Source: Panulirus ornatus (taxonomy: Eukaryota > Arthropoda > Malacostraca > Decapoda > Palinuridae). Taken from it: a DNA stretch of 64,000 bases. The position numbers and the translations under genes are program-made. Within the stretch, counting starts at the first letter, position 1. The number at the start of each line of letters is the position of its first letter. The stretch spans positions 16,651,908 to 16,715,907 of the forward strand of contig NC_092270.1 of NCBI RefSeq assembly GCF_036320965.1, in the 5' to 3' direction. Below the pieces are notes generated by a model that was given only the letters and a program-made list of their open reading frames with translations, ran no database searches and had not been told where the DNA came from. This document shows, in pieces, positions 11,345-22,119 of the stretch.

Positions 11345-13238
11345 TGTATGAATGATCATTTATTGCACCAAATTACTACTCAGAGAAGATCTTTTGGCAC
11401 TGTGGACATTCTTGTAGCTTTTCTCCTTATTGAAAAGTTGTGTGCTGAACTGAGTTACTCCTCTGTGAGAAGGACTTTTCACAGTTTGAACATACATAAA
11501 ACTTCATTCCAGCATGAATTACAGTGTGCTTCACTGAACAAGCTTTATATTTTGAAAGAAAGTCATCTGGCAGTGTGATCATCCATGTGGGTTCATTTTG
11601 AACATTCATATAGCTTCTCTGCTGGATTATTAGTCTTCTACTCTACTAAAGTATTCCAAAAGAAAGACTTTCATCGATGCAGATATTTATTTGGCCTGTA
11701 TCCAGTATGAAAAACTACATGCTTTCTTACATCTATAAATAGCCTAGTGCTTCATCGAATTATTCTTGAACATTAATGTGGATTTTCGCCTGGATGAACA
11801 ATCATATGCTCCACTAAAAAGATTTTACAAGATGAGGTCTTTCATGGCCTTAAATGTTCATGTCCTACACCAAATTATCACCCAAAAGATGGACATAATA
11901 AGGCTTCTTTCTTATATGCATTTTACTAAGTGACTCCCTTGATAGAAGCCCTTCTTGCACTGTGAACATTAATGTTTTCTTTTCTGTGTGAATAATCATT
12001 TCGCAGTGTTAGCATTTATATGACCTTACTCTTGCATGAGTGGTTGTGTTTATGAAATAAGTCTTCTGAGAGGAAGATCTTTTGACACTCATGATTTTTC
12101 ATTGGTATGAGCTGTCACATGCAGCACTAAATGAATCTTTTGTGATATGTTTTAAAAGTATCTGTTTACATGGCTTCTCTATTGTATGTAAAGTAATCCT
12201 CTGGGAGAAAGTCTCTGGCATTGTCAACATTTGTGCGTCTCTTCTCTTGTGTGAGAACCAGTACATTTTACTAAGTGACTCCCTTGATAGAAGCCCTTCT
12301 TGCACTGTGAACATTAATGTTTTCTTTTCTGTGTGAATAATCATTTCGCAGTGTTAGCATTTATATGACCTTACTCTTGCATGAGTGGTTGTGTTTATGA
12401 AATAAGTCTTCTGAGAGGAAGATCTTTTGACACTCATGATTTTTCATTGGTATGAGCTGTCACATGCAGCACTAAATGAATCTTTTGTGATATGTTTTAA
12501 AAGTATCTGTTTACATGGCTTCTCTATTGTATGTAAAGTAATCCTCTGGGAGAAAGTCTCTGGCATTGTCAACATTTGTGCGTCTCTTCTCTTGTGTGAG
12601 AACCAGTACACTAAACTAAATAACTCCTCTGAAAGAGAAACCCATAGTAGAATTGATATTTATATAAGACTTTACTCCTGTACGAATAACCATGAGCTTC
12701 ACTTGATAAATCCTCTGGATGAAGGTCTTTTGGCACATTGATTATTCATTTACCTTCTTGCCTCAGTGAATGGTCGAGTACTATAACAATGCCCTATGAG
12801 AGATCTTGTAGCTTTGCGTACATTGAAATGACTTCTCTCTTGTAGGAATAAACATGAGCTGCACCAAAGCATTGTTTAGTGAGTTGTTTCTAACATCAAA
12901 TACTTATATGTAGTTTCCTGTTCTACTGATGAACTACAGAAGAATTATAAATATGAACATTAATCTGGCCTCTGTATCCTTTTGCTGCAATAAAACACTC
13001 ATTGGAAAATTTATCTTTAGCCAGCATGATGATTCATAGGGCTTCTATCTGTTATGAATAGTTATGTGCTTAACAAATTATGCTTTTATAAACAATCATG
13101 ATGCCTTTCTCCTGCATGATAAGTTGTGTGCTACACTACATTAATCTAAAACAGTCTTTCAGCATAGAAATAATTCATATGCTTTGCCAAAATATCAGTC
13201 TGTGAGAAGGCCTTTTGGAAATATGGACATTTATAAGG
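11345..13238 (-). pseudogene. Decayed C2H2 zinc-finger array, segment 2
   Basis: Continuation of the array after the RTE block. The open stretch at 11427-11609 still reads YVCSNCEKSFSQRSNSVQH, with both cysteines and the SFSQRSN core of a classical finger. Other units are recognisable by the linker word, for example near 12175, 12370 and 12520. Unit spacing is near 84 bp but indels are frequent, so no frame persists. A recent 345-bp duplication lies within it. The segment ends where a dispersed repeat has inserted. Confidence 0.82.
11921..12610. repeat. 345-bp direct tandem duplication within the finger array
   Basis: Bases 11921-12265 recur at 12266-12610 with essentially no differences that I can see. 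The unit spans about four zinc-finger-derived units. Near-identity against the strongly diverged neighbours marks it as far younger than the array. Confidence 0.95.
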
Positions 13239-13795
13239 CTTCTCTCTTGTAGGTAGTAGTTGATGGGCAGCCAATGACCAGGGAGGTATGTTACCAGTCC
13301 TGTCCGCATAGGTATCAGAAGGGTAGTGATAGCTGCATAGTGAGCCAGCACTTCATTGGTTGTCAAGTTGCACTCCTCTAACACAGGTAGCTGTTTTTTC
13401 TTTCTGCCTCACCTACACATGGACTGCTTGGGTTCTGTCCAGAAACATACAAAATCTCTCTCCCTGTCATGCACAACACTTGACAACACTTATCTCACAC
13501 AGCTTATTCTTCATAACTCTAGATTTCCTGTGTTAGGTAGAAACATTAGGTAGAAGCAATAGATAAGAAAAGTAGGTAGAAGTATTCAGTAGGGACATTA
13601 GGTAAGAGCCTCTGCAAACACTGTGCTAGACTGGCCCTCTGCCAATGGCCTTTTAAGGGTGAAGCAGTAAAGGCTAAGAAGCAGCACTGAGGTTCACTAG
13701 TTATGGAGACTTTTGCTGTGACCAACCCCTTGAGGGAGTTCCTGAAGGGAACAGGTGTCGGATATCTTAGATAAGGCATTCAGGCACTGGGAACA
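13239..13795 (+). repeat. Dispersed repeat, GATA-tailed family, copy 1
   Basis: About 550 bp interrupting the finger array. It begins near GGTAGTAGTTGATGGGCAGC and ends near GGATATCTTAGATAAGG. The same sequence occurs inverted at 47226-47865 and partly at 45826-46090. Shared landmarks are CCAATGACCAGGGAGGTA, GTTGTCAAGTTGCACT and GGAACTCC...GGGTGGCC. The other copies end in several TATC/GATA tetranucleotides, as a short retroposon tail would. No coding capacity seen; class not determined. Confidence 0.75.
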
Positions 13796-14835
13796 TCAAA
13801 ATGATTTCTTGTGTAAATGGTTATGTGCTACTCTGGGAAGAGGAATTTTGGCAGTCATAAAGCTTCACTTCTGTATGATAGTGATGTGCTTCATGAAACA
13901 CATCTTCAGGGAGGTCTTTTACTAAATGTTTACTTGGGATGAGGGCCTTTGACATTAGCATAATTGTATGGCTTCTCTCTCTTGTATGGGTAGGCACTGT
14001 TCTTACAAATACTAAAGTAATTAGAGTCATCTGGTCAAGTGAACATTCATGTAGCTTTTCTCCTTTGTAAGTGATCGTGTGTTCCACTGAATTACTCCCC
14101 AAGGAGATTGCCTTTTCTCCTTTGAGAGTGATCATGTGTTCCACTGAATTACTCCTTAGGGAGATGGTCTCTATGCAATGTGAATATTCATATAGCTTTT
14201 TTTCTAGTATGAAGTCATGTGCTGCATAAGTTACTTCTCCAGGAGAATGACTTCTAACAGTTCACAGGGATTCACTCCTGAATGAAAGAGTACGTGCTTC
14301 ACCTCATATATTCTTTGTGAAAATTTTTTTCAACACTGTGAACATTCATATAGGTTTGCTCCCATGTTGCACTAAAGCACTCCTATGAGACAAGGTCTTA
14401 TGGCATTGTGAACATTCATATGGCTTTCCTCCTGTATGAACACACACATGCTGTACCAAATTACTATTCGATAAGTAGGATCTTTGAGCATTGTGAACAT
14501 TCATATGGCTTCTATTCTGCTCTGCTAGATTACTCCAACAGAACAAGGATTTTAGGAAATGTGAACATTTATGTAGCCTTTGTCTTGTATGAATATCTAC
14601 ATGTAGTGCTAAAACACTCATTGGAAAGTTTGTCTTTAGGCAACATTATCATTCATAAAGCTGCTCTCATTTATAAAGTCATTGGGCACAATGAATTATG
14701 ACTTGTGAACATTTATGTAGTTAGTCACTTGGATAATCCTCTTTGAGCTGCATTAAAGTAATCTAAAGATGTCTTTTGACATACAAATAATTCATGTGTT
14801 ATACCACATAATCATTTTGACTTTTTCTTTTTTAC
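13796..14835 (-). pseudogene. Decayed C2H2 zinc-finger array, segment 3
   Basis: Contains the best-preserved fingers of the array. The minus-strand stretch 14346-14621 reads NLVQHVCVHTGGKPYECSQC followed by HKTLSHRSALVQH, a complete C2H2 unit with the TGEKPY-type linker. At 13821-14144 two linkers survive (HTITYKGEKLHECS and HMITLKGEKA). Frame breaks flank each. The end of the segment (about 14560-14830) matches blocks elsewhere in the array. A CR1-like element has inserted at about 14838. Confidence 0.87.
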
Positions 14836-14839
14836 ATGA

Positions 14840-16290
14840 GAAAGACAGACAATAGGAGGCCTGATTGGCCCATGATTGGGTTGTTTGGTAAAAAAAAAAA
14901 ATGAAAGAGATTTTAGTTTGCAAGAAAATATAATTCCCTTCAGCAGTTTTTTAAGCTATCACCAACTCCCTTCTGCTGCACATGAGCTTTCCAGTATTCC
15001 CATTACTGCTGTTGTTTTTACAGTTTATTTCTGGCATCTTTCTCATAGTATACCTGAATTCATAAGATATTTGTCTTAACAAATTTATAGTCTTAGCATT
15101 CACTTCATCTGACAGTTACTTATTCCAGTGCCCAACATACCTATAGGAAAAGAAGCTTTTTCCCATGCCTATACTACATCTTTTATCTTTGAGTTTTATT
15201 CAGTTTTTCTTGTATTTCAAAAAGAAGTTCATGATTTACTCTATATAACTTGGTCAGAATTTTGAACTCTTGGATTAAGTCACCATGATCAATTTTGTGC
15301 TGCGTCTTCGTACTTGCTCTAATCTTTCCTCATCTTTTTTATTGTTGGGGACCAAAACTGGACTGTATATTCAGGTGTGGTCTTACTAGAAAATTATAAA
15401 GTATGAGAATTGTTTCTGGTGTCTTGTAACCTATGTTCCTGGCTATGAAACCTAACATTGTTGCCTTTTTTTACTTGCTGCTTGACACCGTTTATTGTAC
15501 TTTAGATAGTTACTAATGAGAACTCCAAGGTCCTTTTCTTCATTTACTTTAGTTAGGGAGTTTCCAAATAGTTTGTTGTTGTATTTTCTTGTCTCCCAAG
15601 TGCATAACTTTACATTTGTCTACATTAAACTTCATCTGTCATTTGTCTGACCACTCTACTAGTGAGTTGAGATCTCCTTGAATCATTCCGCAGTCCCACC
15701 CAATTACAGCTCTACCTTCTAGTTTAGTACCGTCAGTAAATTTGGAGATCTTAGATATGAGACCAAGTACTAGGTCATGAATGTATACTATGAAAAGAAT
15801 TGGGCCTACGACCAACCCCAGTGGCACACCACTCATTACATCTAGCCAATCTGAGGCTTAACCATTTAATACTACACGTTGCTTTCTTCCAATAAGCCAT
15901 TCTCTGATCCATGTACAGAGTTCTTCACCGATTCCGTGTGCTTTGAGTTTATGTAAAAGTCTCTTGTGAGGTACTGATTCGATTGCCGTTTGGAAATCTA
16001 AATATACTGCATTAGACAGTAATTTTTCATCCCAGTTCTGATTAACAACATTAAAGAATTCCAGCAAATTCATCAGGTAGGATCTTCTATGGCAGAAACC
16101 ATGCTGGTTGTCCAATATAATTCTATGTTCTAGAAATGTTACAATTTTATCTTGTATTATTTTTTTATCGTTTTACCTAATACTGATGTAAGGCAAATTG
16201 GGCAGTAGTTCAAGGCACACTTTTTGTCTCCATTTTTTATATACAAGAGTAACATTTGCTAGTTGGCACCTGACAGAGATATGTTATGGG
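14840..16290 (-). mobile_element. CR1/L2-like LINE remnant, 5'-truncated
   Basis: Minus-strand reverse transcriptase pieces: 15858-16115 reads QHGFCHRRSYLMNLLEF, then VYLDFQTAIESVPHKRLLHK and RKQRVVLNG. 15639-15836 reads SGVPLGLVVGPILFIVYIHD, then SKFTDGTKL. These are RT motifs typical of the CR1/L2 group. The catalytic box is mutated (FTDG where FADD is expected). Further toward the 3' end, RYVGHWNK and a VNAKTIN-like stretch match the usual C-terminus of this group. Stops and frameshifts separate the pieces. Upstream RT and endonuclease are absent. The finger array flanks both sides, so this is an insertion. Confidence 0.88.
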
Positions 16291-19200
16291 TGAATCTTAC
16301 AGAAGTCTGAACATTCACAAAGCTTGTCTAATTGTATGTAGTTGTCTAAAGAACTTTTGTGAAAAGGACTTTTGGCAGTGTAATCATTCATATTGCTTCA
16401 TTCCTGTATGATTGGTTCTGTGCTTCATGAAAAATGTCTTAAGGAAGTTTTTTGGAACTGTGAGGACTCGTAGTATTTCTCCAGTATGAATCATTAAGTG
16501 TTGCAATGAATAAATTTTTTGAGAGGATGTTTTTTGGCAACATGTACAGCTATAAGGCTTCTCTCATCTATGAAAAGCCATATGCTGCACTAAAGTTCTT
16601 ATTTGGAAGAGACCTGTAGTGTAAAGAACTTTAAAATAACATTTCTCCTTAATGAACAGTCATGTGCTTCAGTAAGTCTTTTGGCATTGTGTACCATAAT
16701 ACAGCTGCTCTTCAGTATGAATAGTCAAATACTACACTAAATGACTTGTGTGGGAGATCTCTTGGCACTGTGAGCAATCAAATTGGTTTTCTCCGATAGA
16801 GACAGTCATGTGTTGCATTAAATGAATTCTTTTAGAGGTCATCGGTTGAACACTTACAAGACGTCTGTGCTATGTGAGTAGTCATATGCTTCACTAAATA
16901 TGTCCTCAAGAAGAAAGTATTTTAGCTTCTCTTCATTATGAATACTCATGTGTTGCACAAAATAAATTTTGGGGGAGAAGATATTTAGGCAGTTTGAAAA
17001 TTCATTTAGCTTTTCTTGTGTATGTACAGTCATATGCAGCTCTGAATTAATCCTCTGTGAGGTCTAGCAATGTGAACATTCATATACCTTCTCTTCTGTA
17101 TGAGGAGTCATGTGCTTTGATAAATAACTTGATTGAACAAAGTTGTTTAGGCATTGTGAACATGTATTTTGCTTCTCTTTTGTATAAATAGGAATTACTT
17201 TTGGCAATGTGTGCATTTGCATGGCTTCATTGTTGTATGAATAATAATGTGGTGCACTAATCTACTCCCAGAAGAGAAAGTCTTTTGGCACTGGGGACAA
17301 GCAAATAGCTTTCCTCCTACATGAATAGCTATACAGTTCCTCAAATAAACCCTCCATGAGGAGTTCTTTTGGCACTAAACACCTGAATGGTTTCTCTCTT
17401 CTGTGAAGAGTTGTGTGCTACACCAAATGACTAGTGAGGATGATGTTTGACACTGACTATTTATGTAGTTTTTCTGTTGTATGAATGATTTGTTGCATTT
17501 AATTACTGCGGACATTCATGGTTTTCATCCCAACTGAAAATCAATATGAACTGAATTACCCAAGAGAAGGGCATTTCATCATGAGAACATTCATAAAACT
17601 TCATTGCTGCATGAATAACCATGTGCTTTACTGTATTTGTCCTCTAAAAGTTCTTTTGACAATGTTCTTTTGACAATGTGAACATTCATGTGGCTTTTTC
17701 TTTTTGTGAATAATCATGTTTTGTACTAAAGTACTTCTGTGAGAGGTGTTGCAGCTTTGTAGATATACTTGACGTTTTTTTCCTTTAAGTGGAGGCATGT
17801 GTTGCACATTACCTTTCTATGAATTCCTCTGGCTTGTTGAACATTCATGATTAGTTTTTTACTTTATGCATGTATCTCATCCACATGTTCCACTGAAGCA
17901 CTCATCAGAAAGTAAGTCTTTAGTAAATGTGAACACTTTTAAGCTTCTTTCATTTATGAATAGTCATGTACTGCAACAAATTATGACTTTGTGAACTTTC
18001 AAGTGGCTTCTCTCCTAGGATGTTAGTCATGTGCTCACCTACAGTAATTCTGTTTTTTTGGGTTTGTGAGTTTTCATGTCTTACACCAGATTATTAGCAC
18101 AAGAGGAGTTTTTGACAAGTAAACATTCATAAAGCTTCTGTCGTGTACGCATTGCACTAAACAACTTCCCTAAGAGAAGCCCTTCTGGCACAATGAACAT
18201 TCATATTCTTTTTTCCTATATGAATAGCCATGGGGTGCATTGAATATTTCCTTTGTGAAGGAGACTTCTGCATAGGGCCTTTCTCTTGTATGCATGGTCA
18301 TGTGTTTTCAAAATGATTCCTCTGGGAGGGGTCGTAGGGTAGTGTGGGCACTCATATGACTTTTATCTGAGAATCAGGAGTCATGAATAAAAGTAAATTA
18401 ATTCTTTGTGGCAATTTGTATTAATACATGGCTTTTCTTATTTATGAAAATTCATATTCTGGCAATGTGAACATTCATATGGCTTCTGTTCTCTATAAGG
18501 GATCTTGTTTTTTTCCATATTCCTCAGCAAGGTATTTTGGTACTGTGAACACTACCTTCTGTCCTGTATTAAAGGTCATGTGCTGAACTAAATTATTCCT
18601 CTGAGTGAAGGACTTTTTTGTATGATGTCAAGAGGTTTCACTCTTGTATGAATAATCATGTGCTTCACTAAATATATCCTCTGAAAGATCTAGTGCTGTG
18701 AATGGTCTTGTGCTTCACGTAACATGTTTTTAGTTATAAAAAAAAAGATATGTTACGTGAAACCTTTGAGTGGTCACAATGCCAAAATTCTCCCCCCCCC
18801 CAAAAAAAAGTAACATGTCCTCAGGGAGGTGTTTTGATGTGTAAGTATTCATATTGCCTTACTTTAATATCAATGGCCATGGCAACACTAAAAGTTATGT
18901 GGTTTCTCTCATATGAACAGGTATATGTGGCACTAAAGTAGTCCTTTAGGAGACAGTCTTCTGGCAAAGTAAACATTCACATGGTTTCTCACTTGGATAC
19001 TTGGTCATGTGTTGTACAAAATTACTCTTCACAGAGTAGGTTCTTTGGCACTCTGAATTCATATAAGGCTCCTTTCATCTACGAGAAATCATATGCTGAA
19101 CTAAATTACTTAAGAAGTGGATTTTAGGCAATATGGACACCCATGAGACTTTATTTCTATGTGATTAACCATGTGCTAATCTAGTTAATCATCTGGAGGG

Positions 19201-20911
19201 TCTTTTAGCACTCTATATATTCATTATTTTTTTTCCTGTGAGAATAGTTATGTACTGTGCAAAGTACTCCTTTGAGAGGTCTTGTGATGGCATGTAAAAT
19301 CAAACAGCTTTCTTACCTTTCTTTGGGAAAGGAATTCTGGCACTGAACATTCATGTGCCTTCTGTATAGAATGAATAGTCCTCTGCTGTACTGAAGTACT
19401 CCAGGAGAACAAGGACTTTTAGAAATGTGAACATTTAAATGGCCTTTGTACAGTATGAAAATCCATGTTACAATGAAACACTTATTGGAATGTTCACTTT
19501 TGGACAATATGGTCTTTCATAACATTTCTCTTGTCTATAAAGATCCATATGCTACAGTGAACTGTGCTTCACTGACTATTCACATGACTTTTTCTGGATG
19601 ATCAACTATGAACCCCACTAAAGTAACCTAAAGAGGTCTTCCAGCTCAAGAGACAATTCATGTGCTGTATCAGATAATCAGCCTGTGATATCTTTTGGAT
19701 ATGTTTACCTCATAAGGCTTCTCTCCTGTATTTACTGCAGCAAATAGCTGAGAAAAGGCCTCTTGGTGCTGTGAACATTGATATGGTTACTTTCCTATAG
19801 GGAGATTAATCTACTTCAACTTACTCCACAGTGAGTCAGACTTTTCACAATGTGACTATACACATAGCTTCCCTTTTGTATGAATGGTAATGCATTTCTC
19901 GAAATATGTCCTCAGGGAAAAAGTCTTTGGGAGTATGAATCATCATGTGACACATCAAATGAATTATTTGCAAAAAGGTCTTTTAATAAAATTTACTGTT
20001 GTATGCAAAGTACAAACTTGGGACAGTCATCCAGTAACATTCATGTTGCTTTTTTCATTGATAAAAAGTTATGTGCTTCACTAGATATGCTTTCAGAGAG
20101 GTCTTTCACATTGTGTTCTCTCATATGGCTTCTCTCCTGTAAGAGTTAACAAATGCTGAACTGAATGAATATCCTAGGAGGAACTTTTTCGCATTCTGAA
20201 CACTAATATGGCTTTTCACCAATAAAAAGTCATGTGTTGTGCTACATGAATTGTTTAAAATATCTCTTGGCAATATGTGCAGTTATATGGCTTCTTTCTT
20301 GTATGAATAATTGTATGCTGAACCTTCATATGGCTTCTCTCCTATATGAGGAGTGGTGTACTTTGCTCGAAATTTCCTCAGCAAGAGGGTATTTTAGCAC
20401 TGTGTGCACTCATATGGTTTCTGTTTATTTATAAGTATTTATGTGCTGCACTTAATGAATTGTGTGGAAGAGGGCCTTGTGTTAGTGAACACTCAAATGG
20501 ATTTTCTTGAAAATCAGCTGTTTACTCAACCTAAATTATATGAGAGAAGGTCTTTTGGAGCCATGAGCATTTATTTCCTATGCCAAATAATCACTCCAAG
20601 AGAAGTTTTTTGGAAATGTGTGCATTGGACATAATGACTTACCTAAGAGAAGGCCTTTTGGCACTATGAACATCAATATAGTTTCACTTTTGGTGAGCAA
20701 TCATGTGACACGCTAAATTACTGCTTTATGAGGAGGACATTTGTCAATGTAAGCATTGAAAGGGCCTCACTCTTGCATGAATGATCAGGTGTACATGAAA
20801 TAATTTCCCAGGAAGTTACTCTTTTGGCAGTGTGGGCCCCCATAACACTTTTCTTTGGTATCAGTAGTCTTGTGCAGCACAAGATAAATTCTTTGAAAGG
20901 TGTTTTGATAA
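16291..20911 (-). pseudogene. Decayed C2H2 zinc-finger array, segment 4 (longest)
   Basis: About 4.6 kb of continuous zinc-finger-derived units, roughly 55 at 84 bp each. The linker word and the spacer words (GCACTAAATNACTCCTCTGAG and TTTTGGCACTGTGAACATTC types) recur throughout, for example near 16395, 16565, 17085, 18485, 18990, 20120 and 20335. The complements encode QRSNLVQH and YECSQC-type cores. No open frame exceeds about 100 codons. Blocks near 17880-18100 and 19396-19690 resemble other parts of the array over several hundred bases, showing multi-unit repetition. Confidence 0.83.
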
Positions 20912-20913
20912 TA

Positions 20914-21402
20914 CAGGTTGAGCATCCCTGATCTGAAAATCCTAAATGCTCCAAAATCTGAAACTTTTTGAGTGGTGACATGACGTTACAAGTTACCCTA
21001 AACACATTATTTTTCATTGTATCAATGGTATTTCATATTTTTTTTTTACTGTTATTTATGTGTGAATAAGTGTAGGAAAATGATAGCTTATCAGTAGCAT
21101 ATAAAATCAGTGTCAGATATGAAGGTGATGCCAAACAACCACATGTTGTCCTCAGGGGTGGTTGAGGTTGTGACACTTTAGCTTTTTGATGGTTCAGTGT
21201 TACTTAAACTTTGTTTCATGCACAAAATTATCAAATATATAGTATAATTACCTTCAGGCTATGTGTATAAGATGTATATATAACATAAATGGATTTTGTG
21301 TTTAGACTTGGGTCCCATCCCCAAGATATTATGTATATGCAAATACTCCAAAATCCGAAACACTTCTGGTCCCCGGCATTTCCAATAAGGGATACTCACC
21401 TG
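20914..21402. mobile_element. Miniature Tigger/pogo-type DNA transposon
   Basis: 489 bp bounded by terminal inverted repeats: left end CAGGTTGAGCATCCCTGATC, right end (reverse complement) CAGGTGAGTATCCCTTAT. Both ends are flanked by TA (20912-20913 and 21403-21404), the target duplication of Tc1/mariner-pogo elements. No transposase is encoded. The internal words TGCTCCAAAATC, GACTTGGGTCCCATCCCC and TCATGCACAAAATTAT are ones I associate with a mammalian Tigger-derived repeat. It sits inside a finger unit, which is continuous across the element. Confidence 0.9.
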
Positions 21403-21404
21403 TA

Positions 21405-22118
21405 TATATATCTGCATGGCTTCTCTCTTGTATGCTGTACTAATGCACTCCTTTGGGAGAAGGTCCACTGGCAATGTAAATATTCAAAGGGCTTCTCTCC
21501 TGTATGAGCAAATATGTGTTGCTCTACATCATTCCTGAAGGAGAAGGTCTTTTGGCCATGAGAATATTCATATAACTTCTCTCCTCTTTAGGAAGTCATG
21601 CACTAAAGAGAACTCCTCAAAGAGAAGGACTTTTAGGAACACGAACATTCATAAGTCTTCATTCCCACATGAATAACCATGTACTTCACATATCTTACGG
21701 ATGGAGTTTTTTTTTAGTACTGGGATCATTCATGTAGCTTCTCATCTCTGTGAATAGTTGTCCTTTAAAAATGTTTACCTATGATAGAAGGCCTTGTGTC
21801 ATTGTGAGCATTGACATGCTACATTAAATTACTCCTCAGAGATATGGAGTTTTAACAATATGAACATTTATAAGGCATTGCCCTTATATGAATAATAATG
21901 TTTTACATGATATTTTCTGTGGATGAAAGTCTTTTGGCACTGTGAAAAATCATAGCTTCTTACCTCTGGGAAAAGTCAGGTGTTGTAATAATGCCCAAAT
22001 TTGAGAGGTCTTGTGGCCTTGTGAATATTCTTAAGGCTTTTCTCTGTGTGTATGGATGCACTCCACTTAATCAACATTCTATGAGAAGACACATCTGGCA
22101 CTGTAAATAGTCTTACAG
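21405..22118 (-). pseudogene. Decayed C2H2 zinc-finger array, segment 5
   Basis: Finger-derived units resume directly after the miniature transposon (GCATGGCTTCTCTCTTGTATG near 21413) and continue at roughly 84-bp spacing, e.g. near 21490, 21570 and 22035, until the minus-strand RTE tail at about 22120. No coding frame survives. Confidence 0.8.
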
Positions 22119-22119
22119 C

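Noticed and set aside
20914..21402. Contamination by vertebrate DNA
   Set aside because: The element is flanked by TA duplications and by the same finger-derived units on both sides, which continue the local array.
5601..22118. A functional giant zinc-finger protein
   Set aside because: Frames break every one to three units, stops are frequent and several transposons interrupt it; introns cannot plausibly remove all of these defects.
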